Of a stretch of 9,335 nt of DNA, positions 1 through 5,902 are shown piece by piece. The stretch covers positions 1 to 9,335 of the forward strand of contig JAIRRU010000228.1 of the NCBI GenBank assembly GCA_031255815.1. The letters are read 5' to 3'. Each line of letters begins with the position of its first letter. The stretch's first letter is position 1. The notes under the pieces were generated by a model. The model did no database searches. It was not told where the DNA came from and was given only the letters and a program-made list of their open reading frames with translations. Origin of the DNA: Treponema sp. Lineage in GTDB: Bacteria > Spirochaetota > Spirochaetia > Treponematales > Breznakiellaceae. The position numbers and the translations under genes are program-made.

Positions 1-115
1 AACCGGTGAGCGGGCTCTTGGGTATCAAACCCTTCGCTACGAATCAAAGTACCGAGCGCCTTGCTTACACCAAAATGTCTGATAAGCTTGTGTTATGCCG
101 GCTTACCGGGCTGCC

Positions 116-174
116 AAAAAATTGAGCCGCGAACGGCACGAACCACACTAAAGCGGAAAACCCCTCGCGCTCAA
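116..174 (-). terminator. Candidate intrinsic terminator downstream of pepF
   Basis: Read on the minus strand, TTGAGCGCGA (174-165) pairs with TCGCGGCTCAA (132-122) to give a 10-bp stem with one bulged C, followed at once by six T residues (121-116). The loop is long, about 32 nt, which is unusual for an intrinsic terminator and is the main reason for doubt. It lies about 60 bp past the pepF stop and beyond repeat R1, where a leftward transcript would be expected to end. Positions 1-115 show no gene, tRNA or repeat that I can support. Confidence 0.35.
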
Positions 175-194
175 GGAAATCCAGATGAAGTATC

Positions 195-229
195 GAGGTT
201 TTTCCCAAAACCCGGTTGGGAATAGGCTC
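195..229. repeat. Intergenic inverted repeat R1 (CCCGGTT loop type)
   Basis: This is an imperfect palindrome. The left arm begins GAGGTTTTTCCCAA and the right arm ends TTGGGAATAGGCTC, giving about a 13-pair stem with two mismatches around AACCCGG. It shares the exact 15-mer CCAAAACCCGGTTGG with R2 and TTTCCCAAAAC with R4, so it belongs to one family. It lies 6 bp beyond the pepF stop codon, so it would be a 3' hairpin of the pepF mRNA. It lacks a T tract and is not a textbook terminator by itself. Confidence 0.7.
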
Positions 230-235
230 TGCCCT

Positions 236-2035
236 TTACCGGAGCAGCTCCTCCAGTTCCCCCGTCAGGCGTTCAAAGGCTTTGCAGGCGGCTTCCACCG
301 GCGCGGGGCTCGACATGTCCACCCCGGCGACCTTGAGGGCCTCGATGGGAAAACGGGAGCCGCCCGATTTGAGGAAGGCAAAGTAATCCTGCCGTTCGGC
401 CTCTCCCCCGGCAAGAACCCGTTCGGCCAGGGCCAGGGCGGCGGAGACTCCGGTGGCGTATTTGTACACATAGAAAGCCCGGTAGAAATGGGGTATCCGC
501 AGGCCCTCCAGGTCGCTTGATTCCTCAAAGACCGTGCCGGGGCCGAAGTATTTCTCCAGAAGCTTCCGGTATTCGGCCCGCAGCACATCTACGGTAAGAG
601 GGGCGCCCCCCTCCTCCAGCTCGTGGGTTCGTTTTTCAAATTCGGCGAACATGGTCTGCCGGTAGAGCGTCGCCAAAAGATCGTCCAGCCGCTTGTTCAC
701 CAGGTAGAGCCTGAGTTCCCGGGATCCGGCGGTTTTGAGCAGGTAGCGGAAGAGAAGCTCCTCGTTAAAGGTGCTGGCCACCTCCGCCTCGAAAATGGTG
801 TAGCCGTAGTGCATGAAGGGGTTGGCCCTGGCCGAATACCAGGAGTGCATGGAGTGGCCGCCTTCGTGGGCCAGGGTAAACACGTCGCGGATACTGTCGT
901 CCTTGTAGTTCATCATGATGTAGGGGTCTCCGGTATAGCTCCCCGCCGAAAAAGCGCCGGAACGTTTGCCCTTGTTCTCGTAGCGGTCGGCCCAGCGGCC
1001 CAGGAGGCCGGCCCGCAGGGTGTCTACGTACTCGCCCCCCAGCGGGCTTAGGGCGCTGGAGATAAGATCCACCGCCTCGTTCCAGCTTGTGCGCTTTACC
1101 GCCTTCTCCACGATGGGGGCGTATACATCGTAGTGCCGCAGTTCCGCAAGCCCCAGGGCCTTCCTGCGCAGATCGTAGTAACGGTGCAGGGAACCCAGCC
1201 CGGCGCTCACCGCGCCAATAAGATTGTCGTAAACCGGCTCGTCCACCTTGTCGGGGAAAAGGGCGGCCTGGCGGGCGGAGGCGAAACCCCGCACCCGGGC
1301 GCGGATAACATCGTTCTTGACGGAACCGGAGTAGAGGTTTGCCAGGGTGGTTTTATGGCTTTCAAAGCGGCGGTAAAAAGCCTCGTATACCCGGCGGCGG
1401 AGATCGCGGTCGGGGTTTTCCATAAAGACCGACCAGCTAGACTGGGACAGGGGCCGGGGCCCCTCGGGGGTATCCACCGTGCCGAAGTCGAAATCCACGT
1501 TGGTAAGCACCGAAAACGTTTCCTGGGCCAGCCCCTCCCCTTCGGCGTGGAGGGCGATGATCCGTTCCTCCCGGTCGCTGAGGATGTACGGTTTGTAGCG
1601 GAGGAGTTTTCTGAGGTAAACCCCGTACTCGGCAAGCCGGGCCTGTTTAAGAAAATTCTCCATGTCCCCGCCGGGAATAGCCTGGATCTCCGGCGCCGCC
1701 CAGGAGGAAGCGGCCTGGACTTTTGACGCGGCCATCATGAATTTGCCCGTCATGGTTCGTCCCGCGCTTGAGCCCTCGTCCTCGGTCTGGCGGAGTTCGG
1801 AATAGTAGCCCAACTGTTCCTCCAGGATCCCCAGATCCCGGCTAAAATCCAGGTAGTCCGCCAGGCTTTCCGCGGATTTTCCCAAGGTACCCCGGAAGGA
1901 GGGGATCTTTTCCGCTTTTTTTTCGTAATCTTCGAGCCCCCTGTTCCAGGCTTCGTCGCTGGGGAACAATCGGGAAAGATCCCAGGTATTTTCCTTTGCC
2001 TGTTCCGAACGGAGGGGGATATCGTTTGCTGGCAT
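236..2035 (-). CDS. pepF: Oligoendopeptidase F (peptidase family M3B)
   Basis: This is a zinc metallopeptidase of 599 residues, the usual length of PepF, which cleaves short peptides in the cytoplasm and is thought to recycle them. The signature HEGGHSMHSWYS starts at His390: His390 and His394 are the expected zinc ligands and Glu391 the catalytic base. FEAEVAST follows, with Glu418 as the likely third ligand. The N-terminal part (about residues 110-185) fits the PepF N-terminal domain, and the C-terminal IEALKVAGVDM segment is typical of the family. No signal peptide is seen. The ATG at 2035 is supported by AGGAG at 2042-2046 with a 6-nt spacer. The gene is transcribed alone, divergently from the lipoprotein gene. 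An A8 run on the coding strand (1923-1916) encodes a Lys-Lys pair near residue 40. The family call is firm; the exact peptide substrates are unknown. Confidence 0.96.
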   Translation of the reverse strand: MPANDIPLRSEQAKENTWDLSRLFPSDEAWNRGLEDYEKKAEKIPSFRGTLGKSAESLADYLDFSRDLGILEEQLGYYSELRQTEDEGSSAGRTMTGKFMMAASKVQAASSWAAPEIQAIPGGDMENFLKQARLAEYGVYLRKLLRYKPYILSDREERIIALHAEGEGLAQETFSVLTNVDFDFGTVDTPEGPRPLSQSSWSVFMENPDRDLRRRVYEAFYRRFESHKTTLANLYSGSVKNDVIRARVRGFASARQAALFPDKVDEPVYDNLIGAVSAGLGSLHRYYDLRRKALGLAELRHYDVYAPIVEKAVKRTSWNEAVDLISSALSPLGGEYVDTLRAGLLGRWADRYENKGKRSGAFSAGSYTGDPYIMMNYKDDSIRDVFTLAHEGGHSMHSWYSARANPFMHYGYTIFEAEVASTFNEELLFRYLLKTAGSRELRLYLVNKRLDDLLATLYRQTMFAEFEKRTHELEEGGAPLTVDVLRAEYRKLLEKYFGPGTVFEESSDLEGLRIPHFYRAFYVYKYATGVSAALALAERVLAGGEAERQDYFAFLKSGGSRFPIEALKVAGVDMSSPAPVEAACKAFERLTGELEELLR

Positions 2036-2085
2036 TGCTAACTCCTGTAAGCCGCCGCACCGCTTAGCGGCCCGGTTCCCGGCGT

Positions 2086-2091
2086 ATTATA
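2086..2091 (-). promoter_or_regulatory. Candidate -10 element for pepF
   Basis: A perfect TATAAT lies on the minus strand about 50 bp upstream of the pepF ATG. No good -35 hexamer is seen 16-18 bp further upstream, where the sequence is ATCTTT-like. A second -10-like hexamer, TATACT, is at 2103-2098. Either could serve; the first is the better match. It lies in an AT-rich pocket that contrasts with the GC-rich surroundings. Confidence 0.35.
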
Positions 2092-2130
2092 AAGCCCAGT
2101 ATAGTATGAAAGATGCCGATATTGATAGAT

Positions 2131-2169
2131 GAGCTTGTTCCAAAACCCGGTTGGTTTTGAAACAAGCTC
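2131..2169. repeat. Intergenic inverted repeat R2 (CCCGGTT loop type)
   Basis: This is the best-formed member of the family. GAGCTTGTTCCAAAACC (2131-2147) faces GGTTTTGAAACAAGCTC (2153-2169), giving 16 of 17 pairs around the loop CGGTT. It shares the core CCAAAACCCGGTTGG with R1, 1.9 kb away. It lies in the divergent pepF/lipoprotein gap, one base before the 58-bp palindrome. It has no coding capacity and no terminal T tract, so a mobile-repeat origin seems likelier than a plain terminator. Confidence 0.8.
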
Positions 2170-2170
2170 T

Positions 2171-2228
2171 TGGAGAAAATTGCTAATTCTTTGCTGTATA
2201 AAGAATTACACAAATGCAATTTTCTCCA
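2171..2228. repeat. 58-bp nested AT-rich palindrome
   Basis: The outer arms TGGAGAAAATTGC (2171-2183) and GCAATTTTCTCCA (2216-2228) are perfectly complementary over 13 bp. Directly inside, TAATTCTTT (2184-2192) pairs with AAAGAATTA (2200-2208) over 9 bp, closing a 7-nt loop. The only interruption is a 7-nt bulge (CACAAAT, 2209-2215) on the right side, so 22 bp are paired overall. The composition is much more AT-rich than the neighbouring genes. A TATAAA hexamer in the apex (2197-2202) resembles a -10 box but has no well-spaced -35. It could be a structured RNA, a MITE-like remnant or a protein-binding site. Confidence 0.75.
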
Positions 2229-2236
2229 GGGGGTAA

Positions 2237-2273
2237 GAAGCTGTTCCAAAAACTGAAGTTTTGGAACAGCCTC
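2237..2273. repeat. Intergenic inverted repeat R3 (CTGAAG loop type)
   Basis: GCTGTTCCAAAA (2240-2251) and TTTTGGAACAGC (2259-2270) form a perfect 12-bp stem around ACTGAAG. The stem extends outward by G2237-C2273 and A2238-T2272 past one mismatch. Its reverse complement shares GAGGCT and CCAAAACTTCAG with R4, 3.5 kb away. It ends 7 nt before the lipoprotein start codon, so it fills the place where a Shine-Dalgarno sequence would normally sit. Confidence 0.8.
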
Positions 2274-2280
2274 AGACGTT

Positions 2281-3168
2281 ATGAAAAAAGGTTTTGTCCC
2301 GTTTTTCCTCCTCCTGGCCTTCTTTTCCTGCAAAAGCCAAAACCCGCCCGCGCCTCCGGAGAGTCCCCGTGAATCGGCGGTTCCGCCGCCCCCCGTGTTT
2401 TCCCTGTCTTTCGAGCGGATCGAGGCGAGGGGCATGGATCAGGTAACGCTGTTTTACCGCCTGGAAGCGGAAAACTACAGGGCCCTAAGGGAGGAAGACT
2501 TTTCCGCCTGGGAATTCCTGCTCAACGGGGAGGATCCCCGGCCGAAGCTCCCCGGGGGGAAAGGGCTGAGCCTTGAAACCGCGCCGGGGGACGCCGGGGC
2601 GCTGATCCTCCGGCTCGACCTGGATCTGCCGGAGGACGGGGGGGATTTTGACGAGTACCGGTCGGAACTGCGGCTGCTCCTGAGCCCCGCCGGAAGCCCG
2701 GGCCCCGCCGCGGAAAGCGCTCCCGGTAAGGGCGCGGGGTTCAGCCTTGCCGCCGCCGCGGCTTTCCCCCGGATACGGGCGCCGGAGTTCGTTATTACCT
2801 CCCTCGCCATAATGCGGGCCGAACTTATCAATACCCGCCTCCGGGCGGATCTGCGGATCGACAATCCGAACCTGTTTCCGGTGAACCTGTCCTCTTTGAG
2901 ATACGAACTCTACGGCGCGGGCCGTTTCTGGGCGGAGGGGGAAATAAAGACGAGCCTGGAAGTGCCCCCCAAGGGTTCGGCGGAAACCAGGCTGAACCTG
3001 GTGATGAATTTTATCAACATGAGGCGGGAACTCTTGAACGAAGTGATAGCCCTGGGGCAGGTTCCCTACCGATTCACCGGCGAAGCCCTGATAGACACGG
3101 GGGTTCCGCTGCTCCCCAGTTTCCGGGCGGGCTTTGACCGTAGCGGCTACTCGGCAGTTTTTGAGTAG
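2281..3168 (+). CDS. Predicted lipoprotein with LEA2/WHy-type domains
   Basis: The 295-residue product starts with a lipoprotein signal: Lys2-Lys3, a hydrophobic stretch to residue 16, and a relaxed lipobox ending Phe-Phe-Ser-Cys17, as is common in spirochaetes. A Pro-rich linker (21-38) follows. Residues 168-288 resemble a LEA type 2 / WHy domain, with the hallmark IDNPNLFPVNL at 193-203 and a beta-rich remainder. Residues 39-136 look like a second, more diverged module of the same type (FSLSFERIEARG onward), joined by a Gly/Ala/Pro-rich linker. The protein is expected to be membrane-anchored and exported; WHy domains are known from stress-related proteins, but no reaction is known here. The start at 2281 is needed for the signal peptide, yet no Shine-Dalgarno sequence lies directly upstream because repeat R3 ends 7 nt before it. 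The gene converges on epmA. Confidence 0.75.
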   Translation: MKKGFVPFFLLLAFFSCKSQNPPAPPESPRESAVPPPPVFSLSFERIEARGMDQVTLFYRLEAENYRALREEDFSAWEFLLNGEDPRPKLPGGKGLSLETAPGDAGALILRLDLDLPEDGGDFDEYRSELRLLLSPAGSPGPAAESAPGKGAGFSLAAAAAFPRIRAPEFVITSLAIMRAELINTRLRADLRIDNPNLFPVNLSSLRYELYGAGRFWAEGEIKTSLEVPPKGSAETRLNLVMNFINMRRELLNEVIALGQVPYRFTGEALIDTGVPLLPSFRAGFDRSGYSAVFE

Positions 3169-3180
3169 CGGCCTCCGGCC

Positions 3181-4212
3181 TTAGCCCATGGGAAAGGGCA
3201 GCACGCTGTCTATGGCGGAGCGCCCGGCCAGGGCCATAACAAGCCGATCCAGGCCCATGGCCACGCCGGAAAAGGGGGGGAAGGGCCCGGCCGCGCCGGG
3301 TTTTGGCAGGAAGAGTTTCCAGTAATCAGGATCCACCCGGTGGGGCATGAGGGCGCTTTTCTCTTTGGCAGCCGCCTCGGAGGCAAAGAAGCGCCGTACT
3401 TCCTCCGGGCCGGTCTCTTCGGAGTAACAGTTCGCCAGCTCGATGCCCCGCACGTAGAGTTCCCAGCGTTCCGCGGTTTTCCCGCCGGGGCTTTTTTTTG
3501 CCAGACAGGGCGCGAAGGCGGGATAATCGGTGATGGCCAGGGCCCGGTCCCGGGGGATCTCCGGTTCCACCGCGTGGATAAAAATCAGGTCGTAGAGAGC
3601 CCCGGTACCCAGGCCGGGAGGGGGTTCAAGGCCGAGCCGCCGGGCCTCCGCCTCAAGGCCGCCGGGAAAGGCCGCCGCTTCGTAGAGGTCAAAACCCGCC
3701 CAGCGGCCAAAGGCCTCCCCCATGCTTAGCCGCTGAAAGGGGGGGGCTAAGGCCGGATCCGCCGGAAGGGCCCGCGCCCGGAGCCCCGCCGCGGAATTCC
3801 CCGCCGGGTTCAGGCAGCCCAGCAGCTGCGCGAAGAGATCCTCGGTGATCGCCAGGGAGTCCAGGTAACCTGCGCCCATGGTGTAGTACTCAAGCATGGT
3901 AAATTCCGGGCTGTGGAAACGGCCCGACGATTCTCCGTTGCGGAAGCACTTGCAGATCTGGTAGAGGCTCTGCCGGTGGCGCGCGATGAGCTTTTTCATC
4001 CAGATCTCCGGGGAGGGAACCAGCCAGTACGGCTCGGGTTCCCGGTTCCGATCCGGGCGGAGCCGCCGGGTCTCAAAAACTTCCAGGCAGGATTCGGGGA
4101 TAAGATCCGGGGAAAGCAGCGGGGTGTCCACTTCCAGGTAGGATCGGCGGTCAAAAAATCGGCGGATCTCCCTGAAAACCGCCGCCCTGAAGCGCAGCAG
4201 CTCGCTGTCCAT
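3181..4212 (-). CDS. epmA: EF-P--lysine ligase, EpmA/GenX (lysyl-tRNA synthetase-like)
   Basis: This is a 343-residue class II synthetase-like protein without the N-terminal anticodon-binding domain of LysRS, close to the 325 residues of E. coli EpmA. EpmA attaches (R)-beta-lysine to a conserved lysine of elongation factor P, which helps ribosomes through polyproline stretches. Motif 1 is near FFDRRSYLEVDTP (19-31), motif 2 is FRNGESSGRFHSPEF (90-104), and motif 3 is SGVAMGLDRLVMAL (315-328). The segment ERWELYVRGIELANCYSEET matches the EpmA substrate-binding region. Ala318 occupies the place of E. coli Ala298, where true LysRS has Gly, which supports EpmA over LysRS. It starts 13 bp after murD, with GGGAAAA as only a weak ribosome site, so co-transcription with murD is likely. 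EF-P and EpmB are not in the window. The gene contains a C8 and an A8 run. Confidence 0.9.
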   Translation of the reverse strand: MDSELLRFRAAVFREIRRFFDRRSYLEVDTPLLSPDLIPESCLEVFETRRLRPDRNREPEPYWLVPSPEIWMKKLIARHRQSLYQICKCFRNGESSGRFHSPEFTMLEYYTMGAGYLDSLAITEDLFAQLLGCLNPAGNSAAGLRARALPADPALAPPFQRLSMGEAFGRWAGFDLYEAAAFPGGLEAEARRLGLEPPPGLGTGALYDLIFIHAVEPEIPRDRALAITDYPAFAPCLAKKSPGGKTAERWELYVRGIELANCYSEETGPEEVRRFFASEAAAKEKSALMPHRVDPDYWKLFLPKPGAAGPFPPFSGVAMGLDRLVMALAGRSAIDSVLPFPMG

Positions 4213-4225
4213 GGCTTTTCCCGCT

Positions 4226-5728
4226 TCAGTCCGCCAGCCGGCGAACCGCCTCCTTCCACTTTTTGCCCCGGTCGAATTCGTTGAGGAACATGCCGAAACT
4301 GGCGCAGCCCGGGGAAAGCACCGCCATGTCCCCCGGCCGGGCCGCGTCCAGCACGGCCAGTACCGCGGCGTCTACCGTATCGAAGGGGCCCCGGAAGGGG
4401 ATACCCCGGGAGCTGAGAAGTTCCTTCAGCTTATCGCTGCCGCTTCCGGCCAGAAGGATTAGCCCCCGCAGCCCCTGGGCGGCCTCGGCCAGGGGGCGGT
4501 AGTCCAGGTTCTTGTCGGCCCCTCCGGCCACCAGGATCAGCGGCGATTCTTCCCGGAGCGCCGCCACCGCCGCAGCCGCGGCTTCGGGGATCGTGGCCGT
4601 GGTATCGTTGTAGAAACGGACACCCCCCGCCTGGTGGAAGAATTCCAGGCGGTGCTCTATGCCCGGAAAGTTTCCCAGCGCTTCCCGAACCGGTTCCGGG
4701 GGAAGGCCCAGGTCGAGCAGGGCCAGGGCAGCCGCCAGCAGGTTCATCCGCTGGTGCCTTCCCGGGACAAGGAGTTTTTCGGGGAGCGCCTCGACGATCC
4801 TCCCGGAAAGCCCGGAAGCCGCCGGGCCTTCATAAAAACGGGCGAAACCCGCGCCCTTGCCGAGCCAGCCGCCGCTTAGCCCCTCCGGAAGGGGGCTTTC
4901 CCCGTAGCGCAGGGGCCGGCCGCGGCTTTCCGCCAGAAAACCGAGCCCCCAGCCGTCACTGCCGGCGACCGTGGCGTCCCCGCCGTCCTGCCCCCGGTAG
5001 ATATGCCGCTTGTCCTCCACGTAGGCTTCCATGCTGGCGTAGCGATCCTGGTGGTCGCTCATGATGGCGGTAAGCACCGCGCAGCGGGGTTTGAGAAGCG
5101 CTTCCCCCCGGCTGTCTTTCCTGCCCGCCAGATCCCCAAGCTGCCAGCTTGAGAGTTCCAGCACCACATCGTCTTCGGGGCCCAGTTCGTCCAGGAAGCT
5201 CAGGGGGGACACGGTGATGTTACCCCCAAGCCAAGCCTTACCGGGCAAGGCAGCCTTACCCGGCAAAGCCGCTCCGCCGGAAGCGGGGCTCTCCCCTGTC
5301 CCGCGGGCTTCCCGCAAAACCCAGTGCAGGGCGGAGGCGGTACCGGACTTGCCTTTGGATCCGGTAACAGCCGTCAGGCGGGCGGGGGAGGCGCTGAGGA
5401 ACAGGGAGATGTCGGTTTCTATCCGCCGGGCCGCTTTAAGGTAGGGGGAATCGGGTCTGACGCCGGGGTTTTTGATAACGAGATCGGCCTTCTCAAAATC
5501 CGCTGTTTCGTGGCGGCCCAGCACGTAACGGAAGGGCCGGCCCCCTCCCGGCTGTCCCGCGCCGTATTCGGCCTCAAGCTTTTCGATTGAGGGGGCCAGG
5601 GTCTTTTCGTCTCTCAGATCCGTCACGGTAAGCTCCGCCCCGTGCCGGGCCAGGTAACGGGCCGATTCCAGCCCGCCCCCGTGGAGCCCCAGGCCCATCA
5701 CCAGGACTTTCATCCCCGCGTATTCCAT
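4226..5728 (-). CDS. murD: UDP-N-acetylmuramoyl-L-alanine--D-glutamate ligase
   Basis: MurD adds D-Glu to UDP-MurNAc-L-Ala in the cytoplasm, the second amino-acid step of peptidoglycan precursor synthesis. The protein has 500 residues against about 440 in E. coli. The N-terminal Rossmann segment is KVLVMGLGLHGGG (7-19). The ATP loop is TGSKGKSGT (122-130), with Lys where Asn is usual. Next come ELSSWQL (191-197), SDHQDRY (224-230), a likely carbamylated Lys240, GRHQRMNLLAA (323-333), HRLEFF (359-364), NDTTATIPEA (374-383) and SPGCASFGMF (472-481). An extra segment of about 20 residues (141-165) contains a duplicated ALPGKA. The ATG at 5728 is chosen because GGAGG (5734-5738) lies 5 nt before it; an in-frame ATG at 5797 has no such support and adds a non-family tail. 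It heads a unit with epmA. Confidence 0.93.
   Translation of the reverse strand: MEYAGMKVLVMGLGLHGGGLESARYLARHGAELTVTDLRDEKTLAPSIEKLEAEYGAGQPGGGRPFRYVLGRHETADFEKADLVIKNPGVRPDSPYLKAARRIETDISLFLSASPARLTAVTGSKGKSGTASALHWVLREARGTGESPASGGAALPGKAALPGKAWLGGNITVSPLSFLDELGPEDDVVLELSSWQLGDLAGRKDSRGEALLKPRCAVLTAIMSDHQDRYASMEAYVEDKRHIYRGQDGGDATVAGSDGWGLGFLAESRGRPLRYGESPLPEGLSGGWLGKGAGFARFYEGPAASGLSGRIVEALPEKLLVPGRHQRMNLLAAALALLDLGLPPEPVREALGNFPGIEHRLEFFHQAGGVRFYNDTTATIPEAAAAAVAALREESPLILVAGGADKNLDYRPLAEAAQGLRGLILLAGSGSDKLKELLSSRGIPFRGPFDTVDAAVLAVLDAARPGDMAVLSPGCASFGMFLNEFDRGKKWKEAVRRLAD
5234..5269 (-). repeat. 18-bp tandem duplication inside murD
   Basis: Two adjacent 18-bp units (5234-5251 and 5252-5269) differ at 2 of 18 positions. 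On the murD strand both encode Ala-Leu-Pro-Gly-Lys-Ala, giving residues 154-165. One of the two differences is silent in each codon's third position, so the peptide is identical in both copies. The units lie in the lineage-specific insertion between the ATP loop and the conserved GGNITVSP segment (168-175). Confidence 0.85.
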
Positions 5729-5798
5729 CCGAACCTCCGATTCTCCGCCCGCCCGCCATTGCCCCCGGTAAGGCTTCGTAGTAAAATGAGATAACATT

Positions 5799-5835
5799 GA
5801 GGCTTTCCCAAAACTTCAGGTTTCGGAACAAGCTT
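5799..5835. repeat. Intergenic inverted repeat R4 (CTTCAG loop type, degenerate)
   Basis: This copy begins GAGGCTTTCCCAAAAC and ends GGTTTCGGAACAAGCTT, folding with about 15 pairs including wobbles, two mismatches and a bulge. It shares CCAAAACTTCAG and GAGGCT with the reverse complement of R3, and TTTCCCAAAAC with R1. It lies between the divergent starts of murD and the DUF2804 gene. It is the most decayed of the four copies. Confidence 0.65.
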
Positions 5836-5844
5836 AGGTATAAC
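5815..5844 (+). promoter_or_regulatory. Weak candidate promoter for the DUF2804 gene
   Basis: TATAAC (5839-5844) matches five of six bases of a -10 box. An 18-bp spacer upstream is TTCAGG (5815-5820), a poor -35 that lies inside repeat R4. A start near 5851 would leave a leader of about 38 nt. If real, the repeat contributes part of the promoter. Confidence 0.25.
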
Positions 5845-5863
5845 GCCTACGAGGGTGTATCGC

Positions 5864-5902
5864 ATGCGGATCATATCGTGTAAATACAATGGCGCAAAAT
5901 GA
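5864..5902 (+). other. Possible 12-codon leader ORF overlapping the DUF2804 start
   Basis: An ATG at 5864, preceded by GAGGG (5851-5855) at 8-nt spacing, opens a 12-codon frame (MRIISCKYNGAK) ending with TGA at 5900-5902. It overlaps the DUF2804 ATG at 5889, which itself has no Shine-Dalgarno match. Such an arrangement could feed ribosomes to the main start by coupling. There is no evidence that the peptide is conserved. Confidence 0.2.

Noticed and set aside
20..40. GGGTATCAAACCC as a tRNA T-arm
   Set aside because: The loop does not follow the T-loop consensus and no acceptor, D or anticodon arm can be built around it.
101..112. CTTACCGGGC shared with the murD tandem repeat at 5238-5247
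   Set aside because: Only 10 bp match in GC-rich sequence; the similarity does not extend and is likely chance.
3..125. Open plus-strand frame running in from the left edge and ending with TGA at 123-125
   Set aside because: The short translation shows no recognisable domain, and the other two plus frames are about as open; there is no evidence it is the end of a real gene.
1133..1726. 197-codon plus-strand open frame opposite pepF
   Set aside because: It overlaps the conserved PepF body on the other strand and resembles no known protein.
2197..2202. TATAAA in the apex of the 58-bp palindrome as the lipoprotein promoter
   Set aside because: No -35-like hexamer lies 16-18 bp upstream; the nearest TTGGAG is 21 bp away.
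195..2273. Repeats R1-R3 as a CRISPR array
   Set aside because: The units are palindromic, irregularly spaced by up to 1.9 kb with genes between, differ in loop sequence, and no cas gene is present.
3147..3169. Stem CTACTC/GAGTAG over the lipoprotein stop codon as a terminator
   Set aside because: The stem is short, the loop is 10 nt and no T tract follows; it may only be a weak 3' hairpin.
5729..5797. Longer murD start at 5797
   Set aside because: The extra 23 residues do not match the MurD N-terminus and lack a ribosome site, whereas the ATG at 5728 has GGAGG at ideal distance.
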